A stretch of 64,000 nucleotides of DNA from Chaetoderma sp. LZ-2023a (lineage: Eukaryota; Mollusca; Caudofoveata; Chaetodermatida; Chaetodermatidae), in NCBI GenBank assembly GCA_034401795.1, contig CM067363.1:32654470-32718469 (forward strand), read 5' to 3'. Each line of letters begins with the position of its first letter. Within the stretch, counting starts at the first letter, position 1. A program made the translations under genes and the position numbers. Below are positions 1 through 12,600 of the stretch, one piece after another. Below the pieces are notes generated by a model. It was not told where the DNA came from and did no database searches. It saw nothing but the letters and a program-made list of their open reading frames with translations.

Positions 1-375
1 AAGGGATCATTACCAATTGGGCATGGGAGCTTGTCCTTGGTGGTCTGAGGAACTCTATCAATTTTTGGGTCAAAGGGCAAGGTCACAGTGACTTAATTAT
101 TGATGTACTATTGCGTTTTCTGATGATAACTCAAGTTCTATTTAAGGGGGTCATTACCAATCTGGCGTGGGAGCTTTTTCTTTGGTGGTCCGAAGAACCT
201 TATCGATTTTGAAGTCAACAGTGAAGGTCATTGTGACCTAATTAATGATCTAATATTGCGTTTCCGGATGATACCTCTCGTTTGATTTAAGGGATCGTTA
301 CTAATCTTTGGTGAAGGGTTGCTCTTGGTGTATCAATTTTGGTGTCAACGGTCAAGGTCACAGTGACCAATCTTT
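1..375. repeat. Diverged tandem repeat, about 130-145 bp unit, in upstream PRPF3 intron
   Basis: About 2.5 diverged copies. Each has a 'ggtcacagtgacc'-like palindrome (near 81, 226 and 356), a 'tgggagctt...ttggtggtc' segment and 'attgcgttt'. This AGGTCACAGTGACC style of dispersed repeat is common in marine invertebrate genomes (from memory). It lies in the intron before the first visible PRPF3 exon and is not coding. Confidence 0.6.
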
Positions 376-419
376 GGTGGGAGGTTGTGCTTGGCGCAAG
401 GTGGGGATATTGGGGCTCA

Positions 420-437
420 GGGGGGGGGGGGGGGGGG
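420..437. repeat. Poly-G homopolymer
   Basis: A run of 18 G followed by a short TG-rich stretch, in the intron upstream of the exon at 512. Its length should be treated with caution because homopolymers are often miscounted in sequencing. Confidence 0.9.
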
Positions 438-511
438 TGCTGGTGTGTGTGTGTGGCTGCAGCATGCTTTAGCAATCTCTGATTTTCGTTTTTGTGGTTA
501 TTTGTTTTTAG

Positions 512-655
512 TTGAAGCCTCTGACCTCAATGTGCTGCCTGTATTTCTGACTAAGAAAGAGAGGAAGAAACTACGTCGTCAAAGTCGTTTAGAGGCACAA
601 AAAGAAGAACAGGAGAAGATACGACTCGGACTGATGCCACCTCCTGATGCTAAAG
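512..655 (+). CDS. PRPF3: PRPF3 exon A (first visible exon)
   Basis: Acceptor 'ttgtttttag' with a good pyrimidine tract, donor 'AAAG|gtaata'. It encodes '[14 protein letters not shown]', 'EAQKEEQEK' and '[11 protein letters not shown]', the basic helical start of the conserved PRP3 region. The first base is the second base of a codon, so a preceding exon is required upstream. The last G joins TT of the next exon to give Val. The acceptor is less certain than the donor because the residues before 'VFLTKKE' are poorly conserved. Confidence 0.85.
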
Positions 656-3600
656 GTAATAACTATGAATTAGAACGTCATATTTGGAATCCCGGTGTAC
701 ATTTTTTAACCATCTGGGTCTTCGCAGATGACATATTCCAAGGGTTATATCTGTGGATCAGCAAAAAATTTTGAAGACATTTTAACTGAAAGTTGTTGGT
801 GGCTAAGCAGTTCATGTTGTTCTTGTCTTCAGTTCGTCTTGCCAATCTTATGAGAGTGCTGGGATCAGAGGCTGTTCAGGATCCAACAAAAGTCGAGGCG
901 CATGTACGAGCTCAGATGGCCAAGAGACAAAGGTATTTAGAGAGATACAGATGTGTGCTCAGATGACCAAGAGACAAAGGTATGTAGAGAGGTACAGGTG
1001 TGCACTCAGATGACCAAGAGACAAAGGTATCTAGAGAGGTACATATGTGCGCTCAGATAGCCAAGAGACAAAGGTATGTAGAGAGGTACAGGTGTGCACT
1101 GAGATGACCAGGAGACGAAGGTATATAGAGAGGTACAGATGTGCGTTCAGATAGCTAAGAGACAAAGGTATGTAGAGAGGTACAGGTGTGTGCTCAGATG
1201 ACCAAGAGGCAAAGGTATGTAGAGAGGTACAAGTGTGCACTCAGATAGACAAGAGACAACGGTGTGTAGAGAGGTACAGGTGTGTGCTCAGATAGCCAAG
1301 AGACAAAGGTATGTAGAGAGGTACAGGTGTCCACTCAGATAGACAAGAGACAAAGGTATGTAGAGAGGTACAGGTGTGCGCTCAGATGATCAAGAGACAA
1401 ATGTGTGTAGTGGGGTGCAGGCACTACTGGCATGACTGATATATCATCGAAACAACCATAAAGCTTAACCAATCACCAGACCTGCAGTGTAAGCACTACT
1501 GACATGACTGATGAACGATAAATCCTAACCACTCACCATACCTGCTGTGTAAGCACTACTGACATGACTGATGAACCATAAAGCCTATCCCCTCACCATA
1601 CCTGCAGTGTAAGCTCTACTGACATGACTGATGAACCATAAAGCCTAACCACTCACCATACCTGCAGTGTAAGCACTACTGACATGACTGATGAACCATA
1701 AAGCCTAACCACTCGCCATACCTGCAGTGTAAGCTCTACTGACATGACTGATGAACCATAAAGCCTAACCACTCGCTATACCTGCAGTATAAGCACTACT
1801 GACATGACTGATGTAGCATCAAGACTGAACCATAAAGCCTAACCACTCACTGTACCTACAGTGTACGCACTACTGACAAGACTGGTATAGCATCGAGACT
1901 GAACCATAAAGCCTAACCACTCACCGTACCTACAATGTAAGCACTACTGACATGCCTGATATAGCATCGAGACTGACCACTCACCGTACCTGCAGTGTAA
2001 GCACTACTGACATGACTGATATAGCATCGAGACTGACCACTCACCATACCTGCAGTGTAAGCACTACTGACATGACTGATATAGCATCGAGACTGACCAC
2101 TCACCATACCTGCAGTGTAAGCACTACTGACATGACTGATATAGCATCGAGACTGACAACTCACCATACCCGCAGTGTAAGCACTACTGACATGACTGAT
2201 GTAGCATCGAGACTGACCACTCACAGTACCCGCAGTGTAAGCACTACTGACATGACTGATATAGCATCGAGACTGACCCCTCACCATACCTGCAGTGTAA
2301 GCACTACTGACATGACTGATATAGCATCGAGACTGACCACTCACCATACCTGCAGTGTAAGCACTACTGACATGACTGATATAGCATCGAGACTGACCAC
2401 TCACCATACCTGCAGTGTAAGCACTACTGACATGACTGATATAGCATCGAGACTGACAACTCACCATACCCGCAGTGTAAGCACTACTGACATGACTGAT
2501 ATAGCATCGAGACTGACCACTCACAGTACCCGCAGTGTAAGCACTACTGACATGACTGATATAGCATCGAGACTGACCCCTCACCATACCTGCAGTGTAA
2601 GCACTACTGACATGACTGATATAGCATCGAGACTGACCACTCACCATACCTGCAATGTAAGCACCAGTGACATGACTGATATAGCATCGAGACTGACCCC
2701 TCACCGTACCTGCAGTGTAAGCACTACTAACCTGACTGATATAGCATCGAGACTGACCACTCACCATACCCGCAGTGTAGGCACTACTGACATGACTGAT
2801 ATAGCATCGAGACTGACCACTCACCGTACCTGCAGTGTAAACACTACTGACACGACTGATATAGCATCGAGACTGACCACTCACTGTACCTGCAGTGTAA
2901 GCACTAATGACATGACTGATATAGCATCGAGACTGACCCCTCACCGTACCTGCAGTGTAAGCACTACTAACCTGACTGATATAACATCAAGACTGACCAC
3001 TCACCATACCTGCAGTGTAAGCATTACTGACATCATCAAGACTGTTATGTAACCCGTGTGTCCCAGGTCAATGGATGCTTATGTAACCAGGTGTGTCCCT
3101 GGTCTATGTTATGTAACCAGGTGTGTCCCAGTTCACTGTTATATAACCAGGTGTATCTCTGGTCAATTGAATGTTGTAACCAGATGTGTCCCAGGTCAGT
3201 GTTATATAACCAGGTGTGTCCCTGGATAATGGAATGTTATATAAGCAGATGTGTCCCTGGTCAATGTATGGATGGTTATCTAACCATGTGGGTCCCTGGC
3301 CAATGCAATGTTATATAAGCAGATGTGTCTCAGGTCAATGGAATGTATGGATGGTTATGTAACCAGGTGTGTCCCTGGTCAATGGTATGTTATATAAACA
3401 GGTGTGTCCTGGGTCAATGGAATGTTATATAACCAGGTGTGACCCTGGTCAATGGAATGTTATATAAGCAGGTGTGTCCCTGGTCAATATTATATAACCA
3501 GATGTGTCATCCCTGGTCAATAGATGGTTATATAACCAGGTTATCACCAGTCAAGGGAGAGTTATATAGCCATGTGTGTCCCCAGTCAATGGAATTTTAT

Positions 3601-6600
3601 ATAATTAGGTGTGTCCCTAGTCAAGAGAATGTTATAACCAGGTGTGCCCCAGGTCAATGGAATTTTATGTAACCAGGTATGTCCATGGTCAATGGAATGG
3701 TATATAACCAGGTCTGTCTATGGTCAATGGAATGTTATAACCAGGTGTGTCCCAGGTCACTGGAATGTTATATAACCAGGTGTGTCCCAGGTCACTGGAA
3801 TGTTAAATAACGAGGTGTGTCCCATATCACTGGAATTTTATGTAACCAGGTGTGTCCCTGGTCACTGGAATGTTATACAACCAGGTGTGTCCCAGGTCAC
3901 TAGAATGTTATATAACCAGGTGTGTCCTAGATCACCGGAATGTTATATAACCAGGTATGTCCCAGGTCAATGGAATGGTATATAACCAGGTGTGTCCCAG
4001 CCACCCAGGTCACTGGAATGTTATATAACCAGGTATGTCCCAGGTCAATGGAATGTTATATAACCAGGTGTCTCCCAGGTCAATGTAATTTTATGTAACC
4101 AGGTGTGTCCCAGGTCAATGGAATTTTATGTAACTTACCTTACGATTGCTTTTATACCACATTGCCAAACTGTGAATGGCACCTCTATGACTGAGCACAT
4201 TTGCCGAGGCAGACACTTAAAGTATTTTCTAATTGGTTGAAAAGTAAAGCATGACAGCCATCATAGGTTGTAGAAATGTATCAACATTTAACTCAGGCCT
4301 ACAGGTGACTCCTATATTTCCTATATTTCTTTAGCAACTCCTATGTTTCCTATATTAGGACCAAAAACCTATATTTCCTATATTTTTAAAATTTTTTACA
4401 GAAAGAAATAATTTTTTGTATTAAGTGTCATTTCAGAATGTCCGGAGGGCACAATGACTTGATGATAGGCAATGCTTTGAGGACCAATGTACCACAGCAT
4501 TCTATTAATGGGAGCGATATGTGCCAAAGTATGGTCTCTCCTCTCTAGAATTAAAGCATCGCCTGTCACCAAGGGTTACAGTGTATAAATTTAGATTGCT
4601 AGCCTATTTTACAGTTATGGAATTAACAATTAAGACACTAAATCAAGACGATGAAGCATTTTAGGTTCGGAAATTCCTATATTTTCCTATGTTGTTGTTA
4701 TACAAATTCCTATATTCCTCCTATAGTTTTCAAATTTTCCTCCTATATTTCCTCTTATATTTTTGGTGATGGTGGCTTGTAGGCCTGTTAACTACTAAAG
4801 CCTGAATATCTTTGGTTGTCGGCACGATAAAATGCTAAAATGTCATGGATAGATTGCGGGTGGCAAATACTGTTACCCGAATAATTAGTGTAATATAAGG
4901 TTAGTGTCCTTTAACCCTTTACCACTCACACCAGCCAAAAACGGCTTCTGCAGTGGTCTTGAGAAATGTCCATTAACAGACCAAGAAAAGACTATTTTTT
5001 AAAATTTACCGTTGGAATGACTGGCTCGATAACCGAGCCAGTCATTCCAGTAGTAAATTTAAAAAAATAGTCTTTGGTCTACAAATGAACATAATTTATG
5101 AGAAAATTGTTAGAGGGTTAAATCCCCCCCCCCCCCCCCCCCCCCCTTCCTGTTATGGACGCAAAAGTACAATACAGCTCAGAAATAACTTGCAATGTTT
5201 CCAAAACAAAAAACAGAAACATGTTTGTTAGTACAATTTTGGGTACGATGTAAGCAATGGTCTGTTGAATATCGTGGACTTAATTTGATGGGAAGCCATT
5301 GTTACCTTAGGTATCAGTGGAAGACCTTCCCATCAAATTAAGTCCATGATATTCTACAGTACATTTTGCTTGGTTTTGGAAACATTTTAAGTTATTGCTC
5401 AGCTGTACTGTATGTTTCCTTTTAGACAAGTTTGAGTATTTCATTAGACTTGATGAAGATGACCTTTGACCCGAGTTGTTATATTGCAGAGCGCATGAAG
5501 AAGCAAATGCCGCCAGAAAGTTAACAGCAGAACAGAGAAGTGAGAAGAAATCAAAAAAAATACAAGAAAATACGTCATTAGGCGTACATGTCGCTATTTA
5601 TAGGTGGGTATTCCACATGAAGATACATCATTAGGCATACATGTCGCTATTTATAGGTGGGTATTCCACATGAAGATACATCATTAGGCATACATGTCGC
5701 TATTTATAGGTGGGTATTCCACAAGAAGATATGTCATTAGGCGTACATGTCGCTATTTATAGGTGGGTATTCCACAAGAAGATATGTCATTAGGCGTACA
5801 TGTCACTATTTATAGGTGGGTATCCCACAGGAAGATACGTCATTAGGCGTACATGTCGCTATTTATAGGTGGGTATTCCACATGAAGATACATCATTAGG
5901 CATACATGTCGCTATTTATAGGTGGGTATTCCACAAGAAGATACGTCATTAGGCGTACATGTCGCTATTTATAGGTGGGTATTCCACAAGAAGATATGTC
6001 ATTAGGCGTACATGTCGCAATTTATAGGTGGGTATTCCACATGAAGATACGTCATTAGACATACATGTCGCTATTTATATGTGGATATTCCACAAGAAGA
6101 TACGTCATTAGGCGTACATGTTGCTATTTATATGTGGGTATTCCACAAGAAGATACGTCATTAGGCATACCGTACTTTCTCGACTAAAGGCCGCCCTCGA
6201 ATATAGGACGCTGTCCCAAATTTGACCAAAATCCGCCCAAAAAACTCTTGTATTCAAGTATAAGACGCTGTTAAATTTAGAAAAAACATACCTTTAAAAA
6301 ATCGAAAATTGGTATCAAAAATAACCATCAATCCGGTCATGTTTAATGCATGACTAAAAATTATCATGATGTTAGAGAAATTATTAAATAGGACCGCCTA
6401 AATATCGTGTATCTTCAATAAAGATTGTTTATTACATCAAAATCAATCTAATTTTGGCATAAAATGTCTCCTTGAAAACATCAAAATCGCGTGATAGAAA
6501 CAGATTGTAATGGCTCTTTTGCGTTTGGAGGCGCTGTGTGATCTTATGCGCTAACGGGAGTTGGTTATCTGGCTCTTTTGTGATTGGAGGCGCTGTGTAA

Positions 6601-9600
6601 TCTTATGCGCTAACGGGAGTTGGTTATCAAACAGGTGCGGGAACATTCAGTTCCTATCGCGCAATGATGATATATAGCAATTTCTGAGTTCCGAGTCCAG
6701 AATATTTATATCCGAGTACTCGCTCTAATTAGAATAAAGATCTTTTGCGATTGGAGGCGAATCACGTGATTTATACACGTATCTTTTCTCGACGCCATTT
6801 TATGTCAAATTCTGGATTAATTTTTATTTAATAAGTGATATGTATTAAAGAATAAGCAATATTTAGGCACCCCAATTTAATAATTTCACTTCCGCTTGGT
6901 GTTTTTGGAGTATACATTAAACATAGTCGTCAGGCGGCGTGAATTGTCTAGGGTAACATTTAGTTCAATTTCCGTGGTATAATCTGTGACTTTTTAAGAT
7001 AAATTTCGAGCCAAAAATGTGGGGAAGGAATGTTCTCGATTATAGTACGCACCCCCCTTTCTAGTACATGTGTTTTGACCAAAAAACTGCGTCCTTTAGT
7101 CGAGTTTTAACGGTACTCATTAGGCATACATGTCGCTATTTATAGGTGGGTATTCCACAAGAAGATACGTCATTAGACGTACATGTCGCTATTTATATAT
7201 GGGTATTCCACAAGAAGATACGTCATTAGGCGTACATGTGGCTATTTATATGTGGGTATTCCACAGGAAGATACGTCATTAGGCGTACATGTCGCTATTT
7301 ATAAGTGGGTATTCCACATGAAGATATATCATTAGGCATACATGTCGCTATTTATAAGTGGGTATTCCACATGAAGATACGTCATTAGGCGTACATGTCG
7401 CTATTTATAAGTGGGTATTCCACATGAAGATACGTCATTAGGCATACATGTCGCTATTTATAGGTGGATATTCCACATGAAGATATGTCATTAGGCGTAC
7501 ATGTCGCTATTTATAAGTGGGTATTCCACAAGAAGATACGTCATTAGGCGTACATGTCGCTATTTATAGGTGGATATTCCACAAGAAGATAGGTCATTAG
7601 GCGTACATGTCGCTATTTATGGGTGGGTATTCCACAAGAAGATACGTCATTAGGCGTACATGTCGCTATTTATAAGTGGGTATTCCACAGGAAGAGATGT
7701 CATTAGGCGTACATATCGCTATTTATAGGTAGATATTCCACAAGAAGAGACGTCATTAGGCGTACATGTCGCTATTTATAGGTGGGTATTCCACAAGAAG
7801 ATACGTCATTAGGCGTACATGTCGCTATTTATAGGTGGGTATTCCACAGGAAGATACGTCATTAGGCGTACATGTCGCTATTTATAGGTGGGTATTCCAC
7901 AGGAAGATACGTCATTAGGCGTACATGTCGCTATTTATAGGTGGGTATTCCACAGGAAGATACGTCATTAGGCGTACATGTCGCTATTTATATGTGGGTA
8001 TTCCACAGGAAGATACGTCATTAGGCGTACATGTCGCTATTTATAGGTGGGTATTCCACATGAAGATACGTCATTAGGCGTACATGTCGCTATTTATAGG
8101 TGGGTATTCCATATGAAGATACGTCATAGGCATACATGTCGCTATTTATAAGTGGGTATTCCACATGAAGATACGTCATTAGGCGTACATGTCGCTATTT
8201 ATAAGTGGGTATTCCACATGAAGATACGTCATTAGGCGTACATGTCGCTATTTATAGGTGGGTATTCCACATGAAGATACGTCATTAGGCGTACATGTCG
8301 CTATTTATAAGTGGGTATTACACATGAAGATACGTCATTAGGCGTACATGTCGCTATTTATAGGTGGGTATTCCACATGAAGATACGTCATAAGGCGTAC
8401 ATGTCGCTATTTATATGTGGGTATTTCACAAGAGCTTGTATACAGAATATTTTCGGTGGCCATCTTGAATTTTCCAAAAAATGGTGTGAAATCGTTTAAA
8501 ATGATACTACTCATTAACCACTTGGCCGCTTTCAAGCAAACCCTGTTGGGAGTATGCTAGAGTGGTATGCTTCAGAACATGTACAGATAATTTTGATTGG
8601 CTTATTATTTCGGCCGTCATCTTGAATTTTCTGAAAAATGGCAGGAAATTGTTTAGAAAGCTACTCCTCATTAACTGCTTGGGCAAATTCAACCAAATTT
8701 GGCTGGAAGGGTCCTATGGTGGTAGGCTCCAGAACATATTCAGAATTTTGATGGGGCAATTTTTCTGGTGGCCATCTTGGATTTTCCGGAAATCATTTAA
8801 AACGATGCTACTCCAATATAAATGGGCCGACTCTAACGAAACTTGAGAGGACTAATTCTATTCTGGGAGGTTTCAACACTTTTAACGAGAATTCTGATTG
8901 GTCAATATTTCCGGTGGCCATCTTGGATTTTCTGAAGACTGGGAAATCAGTTTAGGCTACTCCTCACTGCATGAATGATTTCAAGCAAACTCGGCTGGAA
9001 GGACCCTAGAGTGCTGTGCTTCAGAGCTTGTTCTCCAAAATCTCAGGAACTGCGGTCCGGATCAGGTTGAAACTCATTAGATTTAATTTCATTGATAACT
9101 AATGGTGATTAAAGTTTGTCCAAGAGAACTTGATCCTTGATAAAACATGGTCGTCATGGACCAATCAAAATTTTGTGTTTAATGGCCATATTGGATTTTT
9201 TATTGCCTGGATGGAACCTAGGGTCAAGTTCGACTCCTAGCCATAGTTAGCTATAGCTAACTAGAATACCAGTCGAACTTCAAATAGTTAACTAGCTAGT
9301 CAACTATAGTCAACCGAGCTTGGTTCAGATGGTTAGTGAAAAATTTACATAAATTTCAAAATAGCGGACACCAATCGCTTGCCATGAATAAATGCATATA
9401 AAAGTGTAAATATTTCATTAAATAACTTAGGTTTGAAGAAATTATGCATTCCCACTGTTTGTCAATGTTCCCAAGCCCCTATTCATTCCCACTTTATGTC
9501 ATATGGACGCCTTTTGACGTCTTAGCGGACAAAAATAACCCATTTTCGTAGCTCATCAAAAATGACAGAAAGGGTTAATGGAGACTGGTACCCGGCTACA

Positions 9601-12600
9601 AATCTTTTGAGATAGTAATTCAATGGGGAACCTGGTACCAATGAACTATAGTTAAATATTCAGCGTTCGGCTTGGCATAGCGACTGCGCATGTTCAGTAA
9701 ACCATGAAACTAACTATTGTTAGCGAGTCGAACTTGACCTAAGATTCAATCTGATTGTGTCATCTTTCATAATTAATTTCCCACTAAATATAGATTGTAC
9801 TGAATTTACAATGTTGTATTGTATGTTTTGTTACTGCTGAATTTAAATTATTATGCCAATGGTTCAAATGCTAATGTTCCAGGTGAGTGTTAAGCCCTTG
9901 AGCCTCTTGTTATGAGTAATTGTGATATTTTATGGTGGTGTAATTTTGCTTGAATCTTTCAGAGCATCTAATGGTGCATCAGCTCCAATTTCTGTCACCA
10001 TTTGGTGTACATATCGTGTAATCATTTCCTCATGGAGATGACATGCGCATGGATTAAGAGACCCTGTTGGTTTTAACCATTAGCACTGATGTCAATATAT
10101 TATATTTTATTGTGTCAATATCACAGAAACTGGTGTACATTTTTCAACAATTTTGGTGGAAGATGTTGCTGTCTATGACAGTCTTTTAGTTTAATTTGAA
10201 AATTTAAAATTTTGACAGCAGAGTGGTAAGGGTTAACGGACCATTCCTTTGCAAAGGGGGTTGGCACATATCAACCAGATGCAGCACAATTTTGTTGAGA
10301 TCAAAGGTCAAGTTAACTGTGACCTTGCTATAAAACTATTCCTTTCAGTTAAATTTTTGGTTTAGCTCAACATTTTGTCTTAAATTTCAGGATTGCTTCA
10401 CTCTACTTGAATTTAACTTGGTCACGTGTTTAGCTATATGAAGTACAATGGCATTGAGGTCAGGGTCTTTGTAACATTTGTACAAAATCAGACTTTAACA
10501 GTTTGGTTCTGCTTAGCTCGTCTGGCCTTTATCTCAGAATTGGCCAAATTATTGGAACTAAACATCGTCATATAGTTACCTCAACCAGGAGGAGCACCAC
10601 AGACATTCAGACGAGGTCAAGGTCATTGTAATCCTGATACAAAGCTAAATTTGCATTTGAAAATGCAAAATGCCAAGACTTTCGCCAATATCCTGTCAGT
10701 GTTACACTGATATCTTGTATTTCTCATCGATTATCCCTTTAATCCACAACGACAGGTGCCGGTTTTGACCAGCTTGACATGTCAGGAAAGTGCTATAATT
10801 TTATTTTTATATTTTTACAGAATCACAGACTTACGGAATCCCTCGCGGAAATTCAAAATTGAAGCGAACATTAATCAGTTACATATGACGGGGATTGTAG
10901 TCATGTTTAAAGACTGTAACCTGATCGCCGTAGAAGGTGGTAAGTAATCTGGTCGTTGTAGAAGGCGGTAAGTAACCTGGTCGCCATAGAAGGTGGTAAG
11001 TAACCTGGTCACCATAGATGGCGGTAAGTAATCTGGTCACCATAGATGGCGGTAAGTAATCTGGTTGCGATAGAAGGCGGTAAGTAATCTGGTCGCCATA
11101 GAAGAAGGTAAGTAACCTGATCGCGATAGAGGGAGGTAGGTTTTAAGCCTTGTACACTCAAGTCGGCCAAAAAATGGCGTCTGCAGTGGTCTTGAAAAGT
11201 GTCCATTCGCAGCCCATGGCAAGACTATTTTTGAAAATTTACCACTGGATATTTGAGCCAGTCATTTCAGTGGGAAATTTTCAAAAATAGTCCTCTTGGC
11301 CTGCAAATGTAGTCAGTTGACAGCTCGGCAGATGTGGGGCGGAGAGGCCGGGTCCATGTTAGGGAGGTAAGTATCAACTCTCGTGAAAAAAGAAATCTGT
11401 GATTTCGTTTATTTCGCTTCAAGAGTGTACTTACCACCATAACACTAAAGTTCTCGTGTCCCATTAAATATAGACCCTTTTGCACGAGATATGAGATGCC
11501 TGCTGATTTCTGTTGAATTTACCAAGCATACTATGCTACCTAGTATGCAATGCTACCAAGCATGCAATTTCCTGACTCCATAATCGCTGTAACTATTGGA
11601 TGCCATATTCGTTTAGTGTATTGTCTGTATAGGCCAGAATTTCCAAACAAAATTAACCTGCCTGCACGTGCAAATAGTCATTTCTCCGTACTATTCACGG
11701 AAGTACATTCGACGGCCTACATTTCAATACTGTTCAGCGCAACTGTGTCAATTTCCAAAAGACAAGTTGAGAAAGCTTTTACATATATTTTGACAAGAAT
11801 TTGCATGAAGGTTATTGCTATCAATCACAGCAACAACATTCAGTCAAATTATTGTCAAAATAATTATTAGATAATGTGATTACTACCTGCTACAGATTTT
11901 ATACTAATTTAAATGAAAATTGTTGCTACAACAGCTTTCAGTCTTTATATTCTAAAATAATCATATTTTTTAGTCTACTCTCCCTACGGATTTGAATAGC
12001 AATTTGACTGTAAGTTGCTGGTTTCTAAGGCATCAACAACATTATCGAATTATTATTCACACACGTGCAACCAATATATTACTGTTTAGGTAAAGTGAGC
12101 GTAGGCCTATATATGCTTTCCCGCCAAGAATGAATGCTTAGCAAACTGCATGCATGTTTCGTTGACAGCTTTGTACATTTGTTTGAAATGCATTTTTCGA
12201 ACAGAAACTTACACACGGTAGCTAGGCGAAATATTTCCTTCGTGCAGGCAAAGCGTATTTTGGCCATATACTCACTCTACTTAGATAGTAATACTGAGCG
12301 CCGTGTGATTCTATGGACAACAATTTGATAATGTTGTTGGTGGTGTAGTCAGCAAGAACTTACAGTCAAATTGCTCTTCAAATCCGTAGAAAGTGTTGAC
12401 TGAAATTTATGATGAATATTTTAGAATACATAGACTGACAGCTGTTGCAGCAACACTTTTCAATAAAATTTGTATCAAATATATAGCAGGTAGTAATTGC
12501 ATTACATACTAATTATTTTGACAACAATTTGACTGAATACTGTCAATGTATATAAACGGTTTCTCCTATTTTATCCTGGACATAGACACACTTTCTCTGA

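Noticed and set aside
385..774. A single 129-codon gene starting at 385
   Set aside because: Only 512-655 matches Prp3; the 5' part is poly-G and TG-rich intron and the 3' part runs past a clear donor at 656.
1952..3052. Long open frames on both strands over the 60-bp array
   Set aside because: The 60-bp period is a multiple of three, so a stop-free unit stays open on both strands; it is inside a PRPF3 intron and has no protein signature.
1426..4135. CRISPR array
   Set aside because: The arrays in this window are head-to-tail repeats without unique spacers, no cas genes are present, and the genome is eukaryotic.
11550..11870. 106-codon gene in the foldback arm
   Set aside because: The other arm does not keep the frame, and no domain is recognisable.
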